From: Phycisphaerales bacterium
GTDB taxonomy: Bacteria > Planctomycetota > Phycisphaerae > Phycisphaerales > SM1A02
Direction: 5' to 3'
Length of the DNA stretch: 10,472 bases
NCBI GenBank assembly: GCA_007127615.1
Contig: SKZB01000184.1
Location: 1-10,472 of the forward strand
Positions 1 through 7,161 of the stretch are shown here, piece after piece. Each line of letters begins with the position of its first letter. Position 1 is the first letter of the stretch. Both the position numbers and the translations under genes were made by a program. The notes under the pieces were generated by a model. The model was not told the origin of the DNA. It searched no databases and was given only the letters and a program-made list of their open reading frames with translations.

Positions 1-55
1 CCCGCCTGATCCCCCCCAGCGCCATCCGGCCGAACCGGCTCCCGACCCCCATCGG

Positions 56-481
56 TCATTCGGCGGAGCCGGACGCCGAGCGGGCCTCTTCGAGCAGGCG
101 CTGGATGTTTTCACTGTCGCCCCGGATCTTGTCGTCGGCGTACTCCGACGTGTCGAGCATGGCGAGGGCCATGAACAATCCGACGAAAGCGATCGATGAG
201 ACCAGCACGAAGCTGTTGAACCGGCGGTCCCAGAAGAGGTGCATGAAGAAGAGGCAGACGAGAACGGCCTTCACCGTCGCGATGGCGATGGCGCCGATCA
301 CGTTCAATTCGTAGATGTCCCACTGCGTGAAGTCGATCTGGGCCGCGGCGACGGTGATGACCGTCAGGATGAGCAGCGCGATCCCGTTCAGGACGAGGTA
401 CCGGATCGGCACGACATGGCCCACGCCGTGGTGGTCATCGTGGGATTCCGGCGATGAGGTTTTCGAGCGGTCGTTGTTCAT
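56..481 (-). CDS. coxD: caa3 cytochrome c oxidase subunit IV (prokaryotic CoxIV-like)
   Basis: A 141-residue small subunit of the caa3 oxidase with three membrane helices at about 28-48, 60-82 and 88-109. The prokaryotic subunit IV signature is present: ATVKAVLVCLFFMHL (68-82), then RRFNSFVLV and LAMLDTSEY (107-114). It has no redox centre and is thought to help assemble or stabilise subunits I and III. The N-terminus holds a short His/Asp patch (SHDDHHGVGH, 13-22), and the soluble C-terminal tail of about 30 residues is somewhat longer than in compact Bacillus forms. The ATG at 481 lacks a clear ribosome-binding site. It is the last oxidase subunit gene visible, 82 bases after coxC. Confidence 0.93.
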   Translation of the reverse strand: MNNDRSKTSSPESHDDHHGVGHVVPIRYLVLNGIALLILTVITVAAAQIDFTQWDIYELNVIGAIAIATVKAVLVCLFFMHLFWDRRFNSFVLVSSIAFVGLFMALAMLDTSEYADDKIRGDSENIQRLLEEARSASGSAE

Positions 482-563
482 CGGAGTTTCATCAACGAAA
501 AGGTCGGGGGCGGGATGGGTGCTGTAAGTCGGAGGGTTTCGGGGGGCCTGAGACGATCAGCCG

Positions 564-1478
564 CTAGATGAGATAGAAGAGCGGGAAGAGGAAGATCCAG
601 ATCAGGTCGACGATGTGCCAGTACAGACCGCCGAGATCGACCGGCGTGAAGTAGTCGCTGCCGAAGTGCCCGAGGGCCGCGCGGTAGATCAGCCAGCCGA
701 TCACGATCATGCCGACGAGCACGTGGATGCCGTGCAGCCCCGTCATCATGAAGTAGATGTTAAAGAACATATGGGCGTTAACCGGCCGGTTGGGATCCTG
801 AAGCGGATGCACCTTGGACTTCTCGCCCCGAACGTGTCGGGCTCTGACCGCGTCGGGGTCAAACCCCGCCGGGCCGACCGCCGCCGGCGCGACGGATGAA
901 ACTTCACCGAAGCGCGGCCGATCGATCTGAGCGGGACGACCTTCCCGTTCCCGCTCCGCCGCTTCGATACGAAGCGCCAGCAGCGTATGGCGGTCGATGA
1001 TCGGAAGATCGGGATTCCAGTAGTTGGACGCCTCGAGGTTCGGAGGCGGATCATAGAACGCCGCCCCGGGCAGAATGCCTTCCTGGATCTTGTCCGAGTA
1101 CTCGAAGAACTTGATGAGCATGAAGCCGCACGCGCCGAGAAACGTGAGGATCAGACAGACCAGCAGCGCCTTCTGCCGGTTGAGCTGCGCGTAGGTGACC
1201 GCCATCGCCATCGTCAGACTGCTGAGGATGAGGATCACCGTGTTGACCGCACCCATCGTGACGTCGAGGTACTCACTGCCGTAGGCGTAGAGTTCCGGGT
1301 TGTTGCCGCGCCAGACGGCGTAGGCGACGAAGAGCCCGCCGAAGAGCAGGACTTCCGTCGCGAGGAAGAGCCACATCCCGAGTTTGCCCGCCTCGAACTG
1401 CTGCTGGAGGTTGTCCCAGTGGTGACCGAGGTGCTCGGGATGGTCTCCGTGACCGTGTTGTTCATGCGAATGCGACAC
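564..1478 (-). CDS. coxC: caa3 cytochrome c oxidase subunit III with long periplasmic-loop insertion
   Basis: A 304-residue subunit III of the five-helix type, which stabilises subunit I and supports proton uptake. Helices lie at about 34-56, 74-96, 104-124, 240-264 and 284-303. Conserved stretches are GMWLFLATEVLLFGG (34-48), FFEYSDKI (124-131) and MTGLHGIHVLVG (245-256). Between helices 3 and 4 is a hydrophilic insertion of about 105 residues (131-235), where mitochondrial subunit III has a loop of about ten and bacterial five-helix forms of about 200 residues have little. By standard topology this loop faces the periplasm. The N-terminus is His-rich (HSHEQHGHGDHPEHLGHH). Translation starts at GTG (1476-1478) with AAGGA 6 bases upstream. 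No ATG lies in frame before residue 35, which is inside helix 1. Confidence 0.95.
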   Translation of the reverse strand: MSHSHEQHGHGDHPEHLGHHWDNLQQQFEAGKLGMWLFLATEVLLFGGLFVAYAVWRGNNPELYAYGSEYLDVTMGAVNTVILILSSLTMAMAVTYAQLNRQKALLVCLILTFLGACGFMLIKFFEYSDKIQEGILPGAAFYDPPPNLEASNYWNPDLPIIDRHTLLALRIEAAEREREGRPAQIDRPRFGEVSSVAPAAVGPAGFDPDAVRARHVRGEKSKVHPLQDPNRPVNAHMFFNIYFMMTGLHGIHVLVGMIVIGWLIYRAALGHFGSDYFTPVDLGGLYWHIVDLIWIFLFPLFYLI

Positions 1479-1489
1479 GTTGGTTCCTT
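1479..1489 (-). promoter_or_regulatory. Ribosome-binding site supporting the coxC GTG start
   Basis: AAGGA (complement of 1485-1489) is 6 bases before the GTG at 1478. It supports a GTG start for coxC, which keeps the His-rich N-terminus common in subunit III proteins of this type. Confidence 0.7.
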
Positions 1490-1510
1490 ACGTTCCTGAT
1501 CCCCATGATC

Positions 1511-1529
1511 CTGATGATCGTCTGATGAT
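1511..1529. repeat. Pair of CTGATGAT direct repeats in the coxA-coxC gap
   Basis: CTGATGAT occurs at 1511-1518 and 1522-1529, an 11-base period, with degenerate copies (CTGATCC, ATGATC) in the bases just before. The patch lies upstream of the coxC ribosome-binding site on the transcribed strand, where it reads as repeated ATCATCAG. Its role is unknown. The rest of the 94-base gap shows nothing recognisable. Confidence 0.4.
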
Positions 1530-1572
1530 TCAAACTGTGGACACGCTCAGCTCGGCCCAGTCCACCGTAAAC

Positions 1573-3273
1573 TCACCCCGTGCCCTCTTCACCCGGCCGC
1601 GGCACATCTTCGCGCCACGTGTAGCCCTGCTCCTTCTCGTCCCATTCGAGCACGCTGAAGTCGTAACAATCGCCGACGGTCGGCGTTTCGGCAAAGTTGT
1701 CGTGCGGCGGCGGCGACGCGCACTGCCACTCGAGCGAGCGGCCGCCCCACGGGTTGGCCGGCGCCCGCACGCCGAAGAAGATCGAGTGCAGGAGATAGCC
1801 CGCGGTGAGGAAGAACCCCGCCGCCATCACCAGCGAGCCGATCGTGGAAAGCTGGTGGTAGAACTCGAACAACTGCACCGTCTCCGGAAGGTAATCGTCG
1901 TACTGAGCGTACCGGCGGGGCATGCCCTGGCTGCCCAGCATGAACTGCGGGAAGAACGTCAGGTTGAAGCCGAGGAATACCAGCCCGCAGCCGATGCGGC
2001 CCCAGAATTCGCTGTACATCTTTCCGGTCATCTTCGGCCACCAGTGGTGCATGCCGCCGATCATCGCCAGCAGCGCCGAGCCCATCATCACGTAGTGGAA
2101 GTGGGCGACGACGAAGTAGGTGTCGTGCAGGTGGATGTCCGTCGCCAGCGTGCCGAGGTGAAGTCCGGTCAGCCCGCCGATCGAGAAGATGAAGATGAAC
2201 GACAGCGCGTACAGCATCGGCGTGTTGAGCGAGATCGAACCCTTGTACATCGTGGCCAGCCAGTTGAAGACCTTGATCGCCGAGGGGATCGACACGCTGA
2301 AGGTGATGAATGAGAAGATCACGTTCATCAGCGACGACTGGCCGGAGGTGAACATGTGGTGGCCCCAGACGAGGAAGCCGAAGATCGCGATGGCGATCGA
2401 GCTGAACGCGATGAACTTGTAGCCGAAGATGTGCTTGTGGCTGTGAATCGAGATCAGTTCACTGATGATGCCCATCGCGGGCAGGATCATGATGTAGACC
2501 GCGGGGTGGGAGTAGAACCAGAAGAAGTGCTGGTAGAGCACCGGATCACCGCCGAGGGAGGGATCGAAGATCCCGATACCGAAGGCCCGCTCCACCGCGA
2601 GCAGCATCAGCGTGATGCCGAGCACGGGCGTCGCGAGCACCTGAATGATGGCGGTGGCGTAGATCGCCCAGAGGAAGAGCGGCATGCGGAACCAGGTCAT
2701 CCCCGGCGGGCGGAGACGGTGGATCGTCACGATGAAGTTCATCCCGGTGAAGATCGACGAGAAGCCGAGGATGAAGGCCGCGGTCAGCGCGGGGATCACG
2801 CCGCCCATCGCCGAGTCGGTATCCGTCGAGTAGGGCGTATAGAACGTCCAGCCGGTATCCAGACCGCCGGTGACCAGCGCGAGCAGGAAGACCAGCGCGC
2901 CGACGACCCACAGGTGGTAGCTGAAGAGGTTGAGCCGGGGAAACGCCACGTCCTTCGCCCCGAGCATGATCGGCAGAACGAAGTTGCCCAGGGCGGCGGG
3001 GATCGACGGAATGATCACGAGGAAGACCATGATCGCCCCGTGCAGGGTGAAGATCTGGTTGTACTGATCCTGCGTGAAGAGAGACGCTTCGGGGGACCAG
3101 AGCTGAAGGCGGATCAGGACCGCGAGCATGCCGCCGACAAAGAAGCTGAGCAGCACCGAGCACAGGTACATCATCCCGATGCGTTTATGGTCGAGCGTGA
3201 AGATCCACGACATGATGCCACGGGTGTGGTTCAGGTAATTCGTTCCGCTCGGATGGGTACTCAGGGTGCTCAT
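1573..3273 (-). CDS. coxA: caa3 cytochrome c oxidase subunit I, A2 type (YSHP)
   Basis: A 566-residue haem-copper oxidase subunit I with about twelve membrane helices, which reduces O2 to water and pumps protons. Metal ligands are all present: haem a H78 and H393, haem a3 H391, and CuB H256, H305 and H306, with Y260 placed for the His-Tyr cross-link. The helix VI motif is Y254-S255-H-P-A-V-Y260 instead of GHPEV, the signature of A2-type enzymes, in which Tyr-Ser replaces the D-channel glutamate. The K-channel lysine (K334 in [10 protein letters not shown]) and the D-channel entry residues N97 and D108 are kept. The C-terminal hydrophilic tail (about 503-566) contains the common [15 protein letters not shown] sequence. 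The ATG at 3273 has no clear ribosome-binding site. A 106-base gap separates it from coxB. Confidence 0.98.
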   Translation of the reverse strand: MSTLSTHPSGTNYLNHTRGIMSWIFTLDHKRIGMMYLCSVLLSFFVGGMLAVLIRLQLWSPEASLFTQDQYNQIFTLHGAIMVFLVIIPSIPAALGNFVLPIMLGAKDVAFPRLNLFSYHLWVVGALVFLLALVTGGLDTGWTFYTPYSTDTDSAMGGVIPALTAAFILGFSSIFTGMNFIVTIHRLRPPGMTWFRMPLFLWAIYATAIIQVLATPVLGITLMLLAVERAFGIGIFDPSLGGDPVLYQHFFWFYSHPAVYIMILPAMGIISELISIHSHKHIFGYKFIAFSSIAIAIFGFLVWGHHMFTSGQSSLMNVIFSFITFSVSIPSAIKVFNWLATMYKGSISLNTPMLYALSFIFIFSIGGLTGLHLGTLATDIHLHDTYFVVAHFHYVMMGSALLAMIGGMHHWWPKMTGKMYSEFWGRIGCGLVFLGFNLTFFPQFMLGSQGMPRRYAQYDDYLPETVQLFEFYHQLSTIGSLVMAAGFFLTAGYLLHSIFFGVRAPANPWGGRSLEWQCASPPPHDNFAETPTVGDCYDFSVLEWDEKEQGYTWREDVPRPGEEGTG

Positions 3274-3305
3274 GATGCTGGCTCATTCGGAAAGCATTCG
3301 GAGAG

Positions 3306-3336
3306 GTGGGTCACAGAAGCCGTCTTCGTTCCCCAC
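3306..3336 (-). other. Weak hairpin in the coxB-coxA gap
   Basis: GTGGG (3306-3310) pairs with CCCAC (3332-3336), and inside it GAAG (3316-3319) pairs with CTTC (3324-3327) around a 4-base loop. No T-run follows. The 106-base gap shows no convincing promoter. The fold is weaker than the one before sco and may be chance. Confidence 0.3.
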
Positions 3337-3341
3337 ACAAG

Positions 3342-3369
3342 GCGGTCGTCCCCGACGTAACGCGGTCGT
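3342..3369. repeat. 8-base direct repeat GCGGTCGT in the coxB-coxA gap
   Basis: GCGGTCGT occurs at 3342-3349 and again at 3362-3369, a 20-base period (about two helical turns). It lies just after the coxB stop in transcription order. It could be a protein-binding site, but short repeats like this arise by chance in GC-rich DNA. Confidence 0.35.
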
Positions 3370-3379
3370 TTGATCGATC

Positions 3380-4420
3380 TCACTGCCACTCCTCGAGCAG
3401 GTTGCCCTCATCGTCGAAACGGTCGAGGTGACGGATGAACTGAACCAGAGCGCGGAGTTCTCTTTCGCGGAGCTGACCGCGGAAGCTCGGCATCAGGTTG
3501 CCGTACCCCTCGGTGATGTCCTGAGCCGGGTAGATGATCGACTCCTTGACGTAGTTCTCATCGACGGTGACGGTGCGGCCGTCAGCGAGACGCCGCTCCT
3601 GCCCCCACAATTCGTGCGTCTCGCGGAACGAGGGTCCAATACCGGGCGCGCCGTCAAGCGAATGGCACTGCACGCACCGGTTGTACAACCGCTTGCCCGC
3701 CACGAACAACCGTTCCTCCGGAATGTCTTCGATCCACCGAAGCAGTTCTTCAAGCTTTTCCTCGAACTCATCTTCTTCGTACACCTCAACCACCGCACCC
3801 ATGGTCGCGTGGCCGGTACCGCAGTATTCCGTGCAGAAAAGGTCGTAGCGGCCGGTGGCGCTGGCTTCGAACCAGAGGTAGGTGTACCGGCCGGGCACAA
3901 CGTCCTGCTTCACGCGAAATGCGGGAATGAACAGCGAGTGAAGGACATCCTGCGAGGTCATCATCAACCGCACGGGCCGTCCCTTCGGGATGGTCAGTGT
4001 TTCCGTCTCAATCGCGCCGCTCGGATGCTGAAAGGTCCAGCCCCACTTCTGCGCCGTGACGTCAATCTCATACGCATCCACCGGCACCGAACGCAGATTG
4101 ATGTAACCGGTCATCCCCATGTAGAAGATCACGATCACGATGATCACGGGAATGATCGTCCAGGTCAGCTCCAGTGGCGTGTTATGGGAGGGGCTGGCGG
4201 CACTCTTGTGGCCCTCCACCCGGCGGTACTTCACCATGAAGTAGCCCATGAGGACCACGATCAGCACGAAGAAGAAGACCGAGATCCATGTGATGAGCAT
4301 GAAGATCGAGTCGATCTCGCCGGAGACGGTCGAGGCCTGTTCCGGCATCCAGAATCCGCGGCGGGGCGCTGCCGCCGCCAGCAGCGGCGACGAACAGAAC
4401 AGGTTCATCAGCATGGTCAT
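3380..4420 (-). CDS. coxB: caa3 cytochrome c oxidase subunit II with fused cytochrome c domain
   Basis: A 346-residue subunit II of a caa3-type oxidase. After a short hydrophobic N-terminus (possible signal peptide, 1-18) come two membrane helices at about 37-62 and 84-106. The periplasmic cupredoxin domain carries all expected CuA ligands: H161, C196, E198, C200, H204 and M207. The aromatic QKWGWTF (124-130) is the usual electron-entry region. A C-terminal cytochrome c domain follows with haem motif C249-V-Q-C-H253 and probable distal ligand M310 in NLMPSF. This fused domain lets the enzyme take electrons without a separate soluble cytochrome c and is the likely contact for ACIII. It starts with ATG overlapping the sco stop. 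Its ribosome-binding site is weak (G-rich only), so coupling to sco translation is likely. Confidence 0.97.
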   Translation of the reverse strand: MTMLMNLFCSSPLLAAAAPRRGFWMPEQASTVSGEIDSIFMLITWISVFFFVLIVVLMGYFMVKYRRVEGHKSAASPSHNTPLELTWTIIPVIIVIVIFYMGMTGYINLRSVPVDAYEIDVTAQKWGWTFQHPSGAIETETLTIPKGRPVRLMMTSQDVLHSLFIPAFRVKQDVVPGRYTYLWFEASATGRYDLFCTEYCGTGHATMGAVVEVYEEDEFEEKLEELLRWIEDIPEERLFVAGKRLYNRCVQCHSLDGAPGIGPSFRETHELWGQERRLADGRTVTVDENYVKESIIYPAQDITEGYGNLMPSFRGQLRERELRALVQFIRHLDRFDDEGNLLEEWQ

Positions 4421-5385
4421 TGCTCAACCCCCGTGGTTGCGGCGGTCGGCGCGGAGCCGGCCGTCTCGGGATCATTCTTCAGGGAACGCTTCTGCCCCTC
4501 TTCGAACCGGCTGCCGCGCCACCAGAGGAGCGTCAGTCCCAGGGCCATGACCGTGAGGGTCAAGAGCGCGCCGGAACGCATCACCTTCCACGCCACCGGG
4601 GCGTAGGTGTTCGTCCGCGGGTCGTACTGGAAACAGGTGAAGAGCAGGAACCGGTCCATCGGCGAACCGATCGAACCCTGCGAGGCTTCCACCAGGGCGA
4701 AGCGCAGATCCTGACCGCGGAACATCACCCCGCCCATGTACTGCGCGATCCGGCCCGTGGGCGTGATGAACTGAATGCTCGACGGATGGGCGTACTCACC
4801 GGACCTCTCGTCGTAGCGGAAGCCGAAACCGACCGCGTCGGCGAGCTTTTGAATATTCTCTTCGGTGCCGGTCAGGAACGCCCAGCCCTCCGCCGCGGTC
4901 TCGCGGCCGTACATCCCGGCGTAACGGTTCTTGAACGCCAGCGCCTGATCGGGCTTCTCGTTGGGATTGATCGACACGGTGACGATGTTGAACTCCTCGC
5001 CGGCCGACCACTCCAGTTCCTTCAGCCCCTCGATCAGACCGTTCAGCGTCAGGTGGCAGAGCTGGGGGCAGGTGTAGTAGTTCAGCGTGAGCAGGACCGG
5101 GCGGCCATCGGCAAAGTAATCGCCGAACGTAACCGTCTCGCCGTATTCGTTGGTGAACTCGACATCGAAGGGCACCTGCTCGTTGAGGCGCTGGGTGACT
5201 TCCACGCCTTCCATCTCTTCCGGCACCTGATCGTAAAACGACTGGGCGTGTCCCGTCGCGGGCAGCGCGGCCGGAAGCAGACCGGCGGCGCCGATCAGCG
5301 CGGCGGAGACGGCCGGAACGATTGACTTCGCGCCCAATCGCTTTCCTTCACCTGCTTCGCGTGTTGTCTGCCGTTTCAGGAACAT
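4417..5385 (-). CDS. sco: SCO1/SenC family copper chaperone for the CuA site
   Basis: A 322-residue SCO1/SenC protein with a thioredoxin-like fold, expected to deliver copper to, or reduce the cysteines of, the CuA centre in CoxB. The copper ligands are visible: CxxxC at C106-P-Q-L-C110 and H200 in the YAHPSSI stretch. An N-terminal hydrophobic stretch (about 20-44) ending in GHA-QS looks like a signal peptide cleaved near residue 47. A second hydrophobic helix lies near the C-terminus (about 270-289) with a charged tail after it. Many SCO proteins have only an N-terminal anchor, so this one is probably held by its C-terminus. A further cysteine, C251 in TCFQYDP, lies outside the usual motif. 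The ATG has an AGGAG-like sequence very close upstream (2-4 bases). The stop overlaps coxB by 4 bases, which fits a role in CoxB maturation. Confidence 0.93.
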   Translation of the reverse strand: MFLKRQTTREAGEGKRLGAKSIVPAVSAALIGAAGLLPAALPATGHAQSFYDQVPEEMEGVEVTQRLNEQVPFDVEFTNEYGETVTFGDYFADGRPVLLTLNYYTCPQLCHLTLNGLIEGLKELEWSAGEEFNIVTVSINPNEKPDQALAFKNRYAGMYGRETAAEGWAFLTGTEENIQKLADAVGFGFRYDERSGEYAHPSSIQFITPTGRIAQYMGGVMFRGQDLRFALVEASQGSIGSPMDRFLLFTCFQYDPRTNTYAPVAWKVMRSGALLTLTVMALGLTLLWWRGSRFEEGQKRSLKNDPETAGSAPTAATTGVEQ

Positions 5386-5419
5386 GGCTCCTCACTTTCT
5401 GACGATCACACTGGCTCAG

Positions 5420-5453
5420 ACCGGCTTCAGAGCGGGGCCGCCCGAAAGCCGGT
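5420..5453 (-). other. Intercistronic stem-loop between the small membrane protein and sco
   Basis: A perfect 8-base inverted repeat, ACCGGCTT (5420-5427) with AAGCCGGT (5446-5453), encloses a second 4-base stem (CGGG 5433-5436 with CCCG 5441-5444) and a GCCG loop. It begins about 7 bases after the stop of the upstream gene. No run of T follows on the transcribed strand, so it is not a standard factor-independent terminator. It could protect or process the RNA, or partly attenuate transcription between the ACIII and oxidase halves. Confidence 0.6.
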
Positions 5454-5460
5454 TACATCT

Positions 5461-5802
5461 TCAGCGGCGGCCTCGATTGACCCGCTCCAGATACCGATCC
5501 ATCGCTTCGTCGATGGGAATGACGCGCGCGGTGTACGCTTCGCCGGCCACATCTTCCCTGGTCTCTTCCCGGGCCGGACCTTCGAGTCGCTCGCGCTGGG
5601 CTTCGAGATGGGCGCTCAACGGCGCCACATCCCGCGAGATGACTTGAACTTCCTGCTCACGATCGTAGGCGCCGTAGTAGAGCGCCACCAGACCGAGAAC
5701 GATGACAATCAGCAGGCAGGTGCCGACGATACCGATCAACCAGGTCGGGCCGTCGAGCGGATCTTCATGATCACCGGGATTATGTTCGTAGACCTGACTC
5801 AC
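5461..5802 (-). CDS. Small single-helix membrane protein between actF and sco, function unknown
   Basis: I do not recognise a named family. With the GTG start at 5802 the protein has 113 residues: an acidic, His-containing N-terminus (1-18), one membrane helix (about 21-43), then a charged, probably partly helical tail ending in IPIDEAMDRYLERVNRGRR. The hydrophobic segment is followed by acidic and basic residues in mixed order, so orientation is uncertain. The frame is open up to a TTG at 5838 (125 residues), but only the 5802 GTG has a good ribosome-binding site (GGAG, 8 bases upstream), and the protein then starts MSQVYEHNPG. It sits 51 bases after actF and 75 before sco, between the ACIII and oxidase modules. 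It could be an extra ACIII subunit, a linker in an ACIII-oxidase supercomplex or an assembly factor. This is inference from position only. Confidence 0.8.
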   Translation of the reverse strand: MSQVYEHNPGDHEDPLDGPTWLIGIVGTCLLIVIVLGLVALYYGAYDREQEVQVISRDVAPLSAHLEAQRERLEGPAREETREDVAGEAYTARVIPIDEAMDRYLERVNRGRR

Positions 5803-5814
5803 GTGGATCACTCC
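5803..5814 (-). promoter_or_regulatory. Ribosome-binding site that fixes the GTG start of the small membrane protein
   Basis: GGAG (complement of 5811-5814) lies 8 bases before GTG at 5802. The alternative in-frame starts, TTG at 5838 and GTG at 5811, have no comparable purine-rich sequence at the right distance. This is why the 113-residue form was chosen. Confidence 0.65.
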
Positions 5815-5853
5815 GTCATTTCTTCGTCCGCTTGTCAACCGCGGACAATCGCC

Positions 5854-7161
5854 TTACATGTTTTCGAACGCCAGGGCCTCATGGAGTCGCGGATCGCGCT
5901 CGGGAATGAGTGAACATTTCGCCAGGCGCTGCACCGTGCCCGCCGCCAGCAGTCCCGCCAGCCCGATGAGCAGTGCGACATCGAGCAGATGCGGCGTGAA
6001 GCCGAGCATTTCGTTGGTGACCTCGGCCCGGAAATCCGGAAGCGTCGCCGCCTGGTAGAGCGTCGACTCGGGCATGGTCGGCATCACCAGCCAGTACATA
6101 TCCACCGCGTGCATCACCAGCAGCCAGCCGGCGATCGTCGCCAGAATCGGCTTGGCCCGTTTCGTGTGCTTGGTCAAGAGCGCCAGGAACGGCAGGCCGA
6201 AGTGGCCGACCAGCAGGAGCAGCGAGACCCACGCCCAGCCGCCACTCATCCGCGTGATGTACCAGCCGGTGGTTTCGGGAATGTTGGCGTACCAGAGCAG
6301 CATGAACTGGCTGAAGGCGATGTACGCCCAGAAGACCACGCCGAAGGCGAAGAGCAGCTTGCCGAGGTCCTGGTAGTGTTCCAGAGTGACTTCGTTCTCG
6401 ATCCGGCCCGCTCGCTGCAGGAGATAGATCACCACGATCGTCGTGGCGAAGAATCCGCACGCGCTGGCGGCGAAGAAGTAGACCGGGAAGATCGTGCTGA
6501 ACCAGTGCGCCTCGAGCGACATGATCCAGTCGAAGGCCGCGAAGCTGAGCGTGAACGCAAAGGCGAACATGCTCAGCGGGGCCCACCACTGCATCCGGCT
6601 CGTGATCGCGGGGTCGCCCGACTCATCCTGGGCGGCGGAGTTGTTCACGAAGAACCTCGCCAGCATCGCCCAGACGACGAAGAAGATCACCGCCCGCACC
6701 AGCCAGAAGATCGGCACCTGGGAGTCATAGTGCAGCGGGAAGAAAAAGTAGCCCACCTTGTGTTCCAGCAGCATGTCCCCTTCCGGGTGCATCCAGTGGT
6801 AGATGTGGCTCATCCACACCGCCGCGAGAATGGGCAGGAAGAGGATCCAGATCCAGGTCAGGTTCCACGCCAGTGCTTCGGCGATGCGGCGCACCGTAAC
6901 GCTCCAGCCGGCGCGGGTCAGGTGCTGCAGAATCGTGAAGAAGAGCCCCCCGAGACAGATCGCCAGGATCGTCGAGAAGGCGAAGACGTACGCGCGGAAG
7001 AAGCGGTCGATCGAATCCAGCGCGAAGATGCCGAGCAGGATCGCCAGGCCGACCCCGGCGATCGCGACGATGACGCCGAGACGGAAGGATCGCGGCCCGA
7101 GGTCGCCGAGTTGGAGGCGTTCGTTGCCGGCCGCCGAAGTGTTGCCGAAGGGTGCGCTCAC
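5854..7161 (-). CDS. actF: ACIII membrane subunit ActF (NrfD/PsrC-like)
   Basis: A 435-residue polytopic protein with about ten membrane segments, the second NrfD/PsrC-type subunit of ACIII and a distant paralogue of ActC. Family hallmarks include FDWIMSLEAHWFSTIF (210-225), YANIPETTGWY (291-301) and the C-terminal LIPERDPRLHEALAFEN (418-434). In known structures ActF packs with ActC and ActD. Whether it translocates protons is unsettled. Translation starts at GTG (7159-7161), which overlaps the actE stop as GTGA and has AGGAGG 7 bases upstream. The stop is TAA. The next gene begins about 51 bases downstream, the first non-overlapping junction in the cluster. Confidence 0.94.
   Translation of the reverse strand: MSAPFGNTSAAGNERLQLGDLGPRSFRLGVIVAIAGVGLAILLGIFALDSIDRFFRAYVFAFSTILAICLGGLFFTILQHLTRAGWSVTVRRIAEALAWNLTWIWILFLPILAAVWMSHIYHWMHPEGDMLLEHKVGYFFFPLHYDSQVPIFWLVRAVIFFVVWAMLARFFVNNSAAQDESGDPAITSRMQWWAPLSMFAFAFTLSFAAFDWIMSLEAHWFSTIFPVYFFAASACGFFATTIVVIYLLQRAGRIENEVTLEHYQDLGKLLFAFGVVFWAYIAFSQFMLLWYANIPETTGWYITRMSGGWAWVSLLLLVGHFGLPFLALLTKHTKRAKPILATIAGWLLVMHAVDMYWLVMPTMPESTLYQAATLPDFRAEVTNEMLGFTPHLLDVALLIGLAGLLAAGTVQRLAKCSLIPERDPRLHEALAFENM

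Noticed and set aside
28..39. Small GCCG-AAC-CGGC hairpin after coxD as a possible operon terminator
   Set aside because: The stem is only 4 bases and no T-run follows on the transcribed strand, so it is not a convincing terminator.
478..492. Tiny ATG-AAA-CTC-CGA-TGA frame overlapping the coxD start by 4 bases
   Set aside because: A four-codon frame without a ribosome-binding site is most likely chance. It could only matter as a coupling leader, and nothing supports that.
774..1088. Frameshift or gene fusion as the cause of the unusual CoxC length
   Set aside because: Both flanking helices and motifs are in one uninterrupted frame and the insertion shows no separate start, stop or recognisable foreign domain.
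1462..1506. ATG at 1506 opening a 14-codon frame across the coxC start
   Set aside because: It is out of frame with coxC, has only a poorly spaced AGGA upstream and encodes nothing recognisable. The GTG at 1478 with AAGGA is the better start.
5803..5838. Longer 125-residue version of the small membrane protein starting at TTG 5838
   Set aside because: The TTG has no ribosome-binding site, whereas the GTG at 5802 has GGAG at good spacing. The added 12 residues show no family feature.
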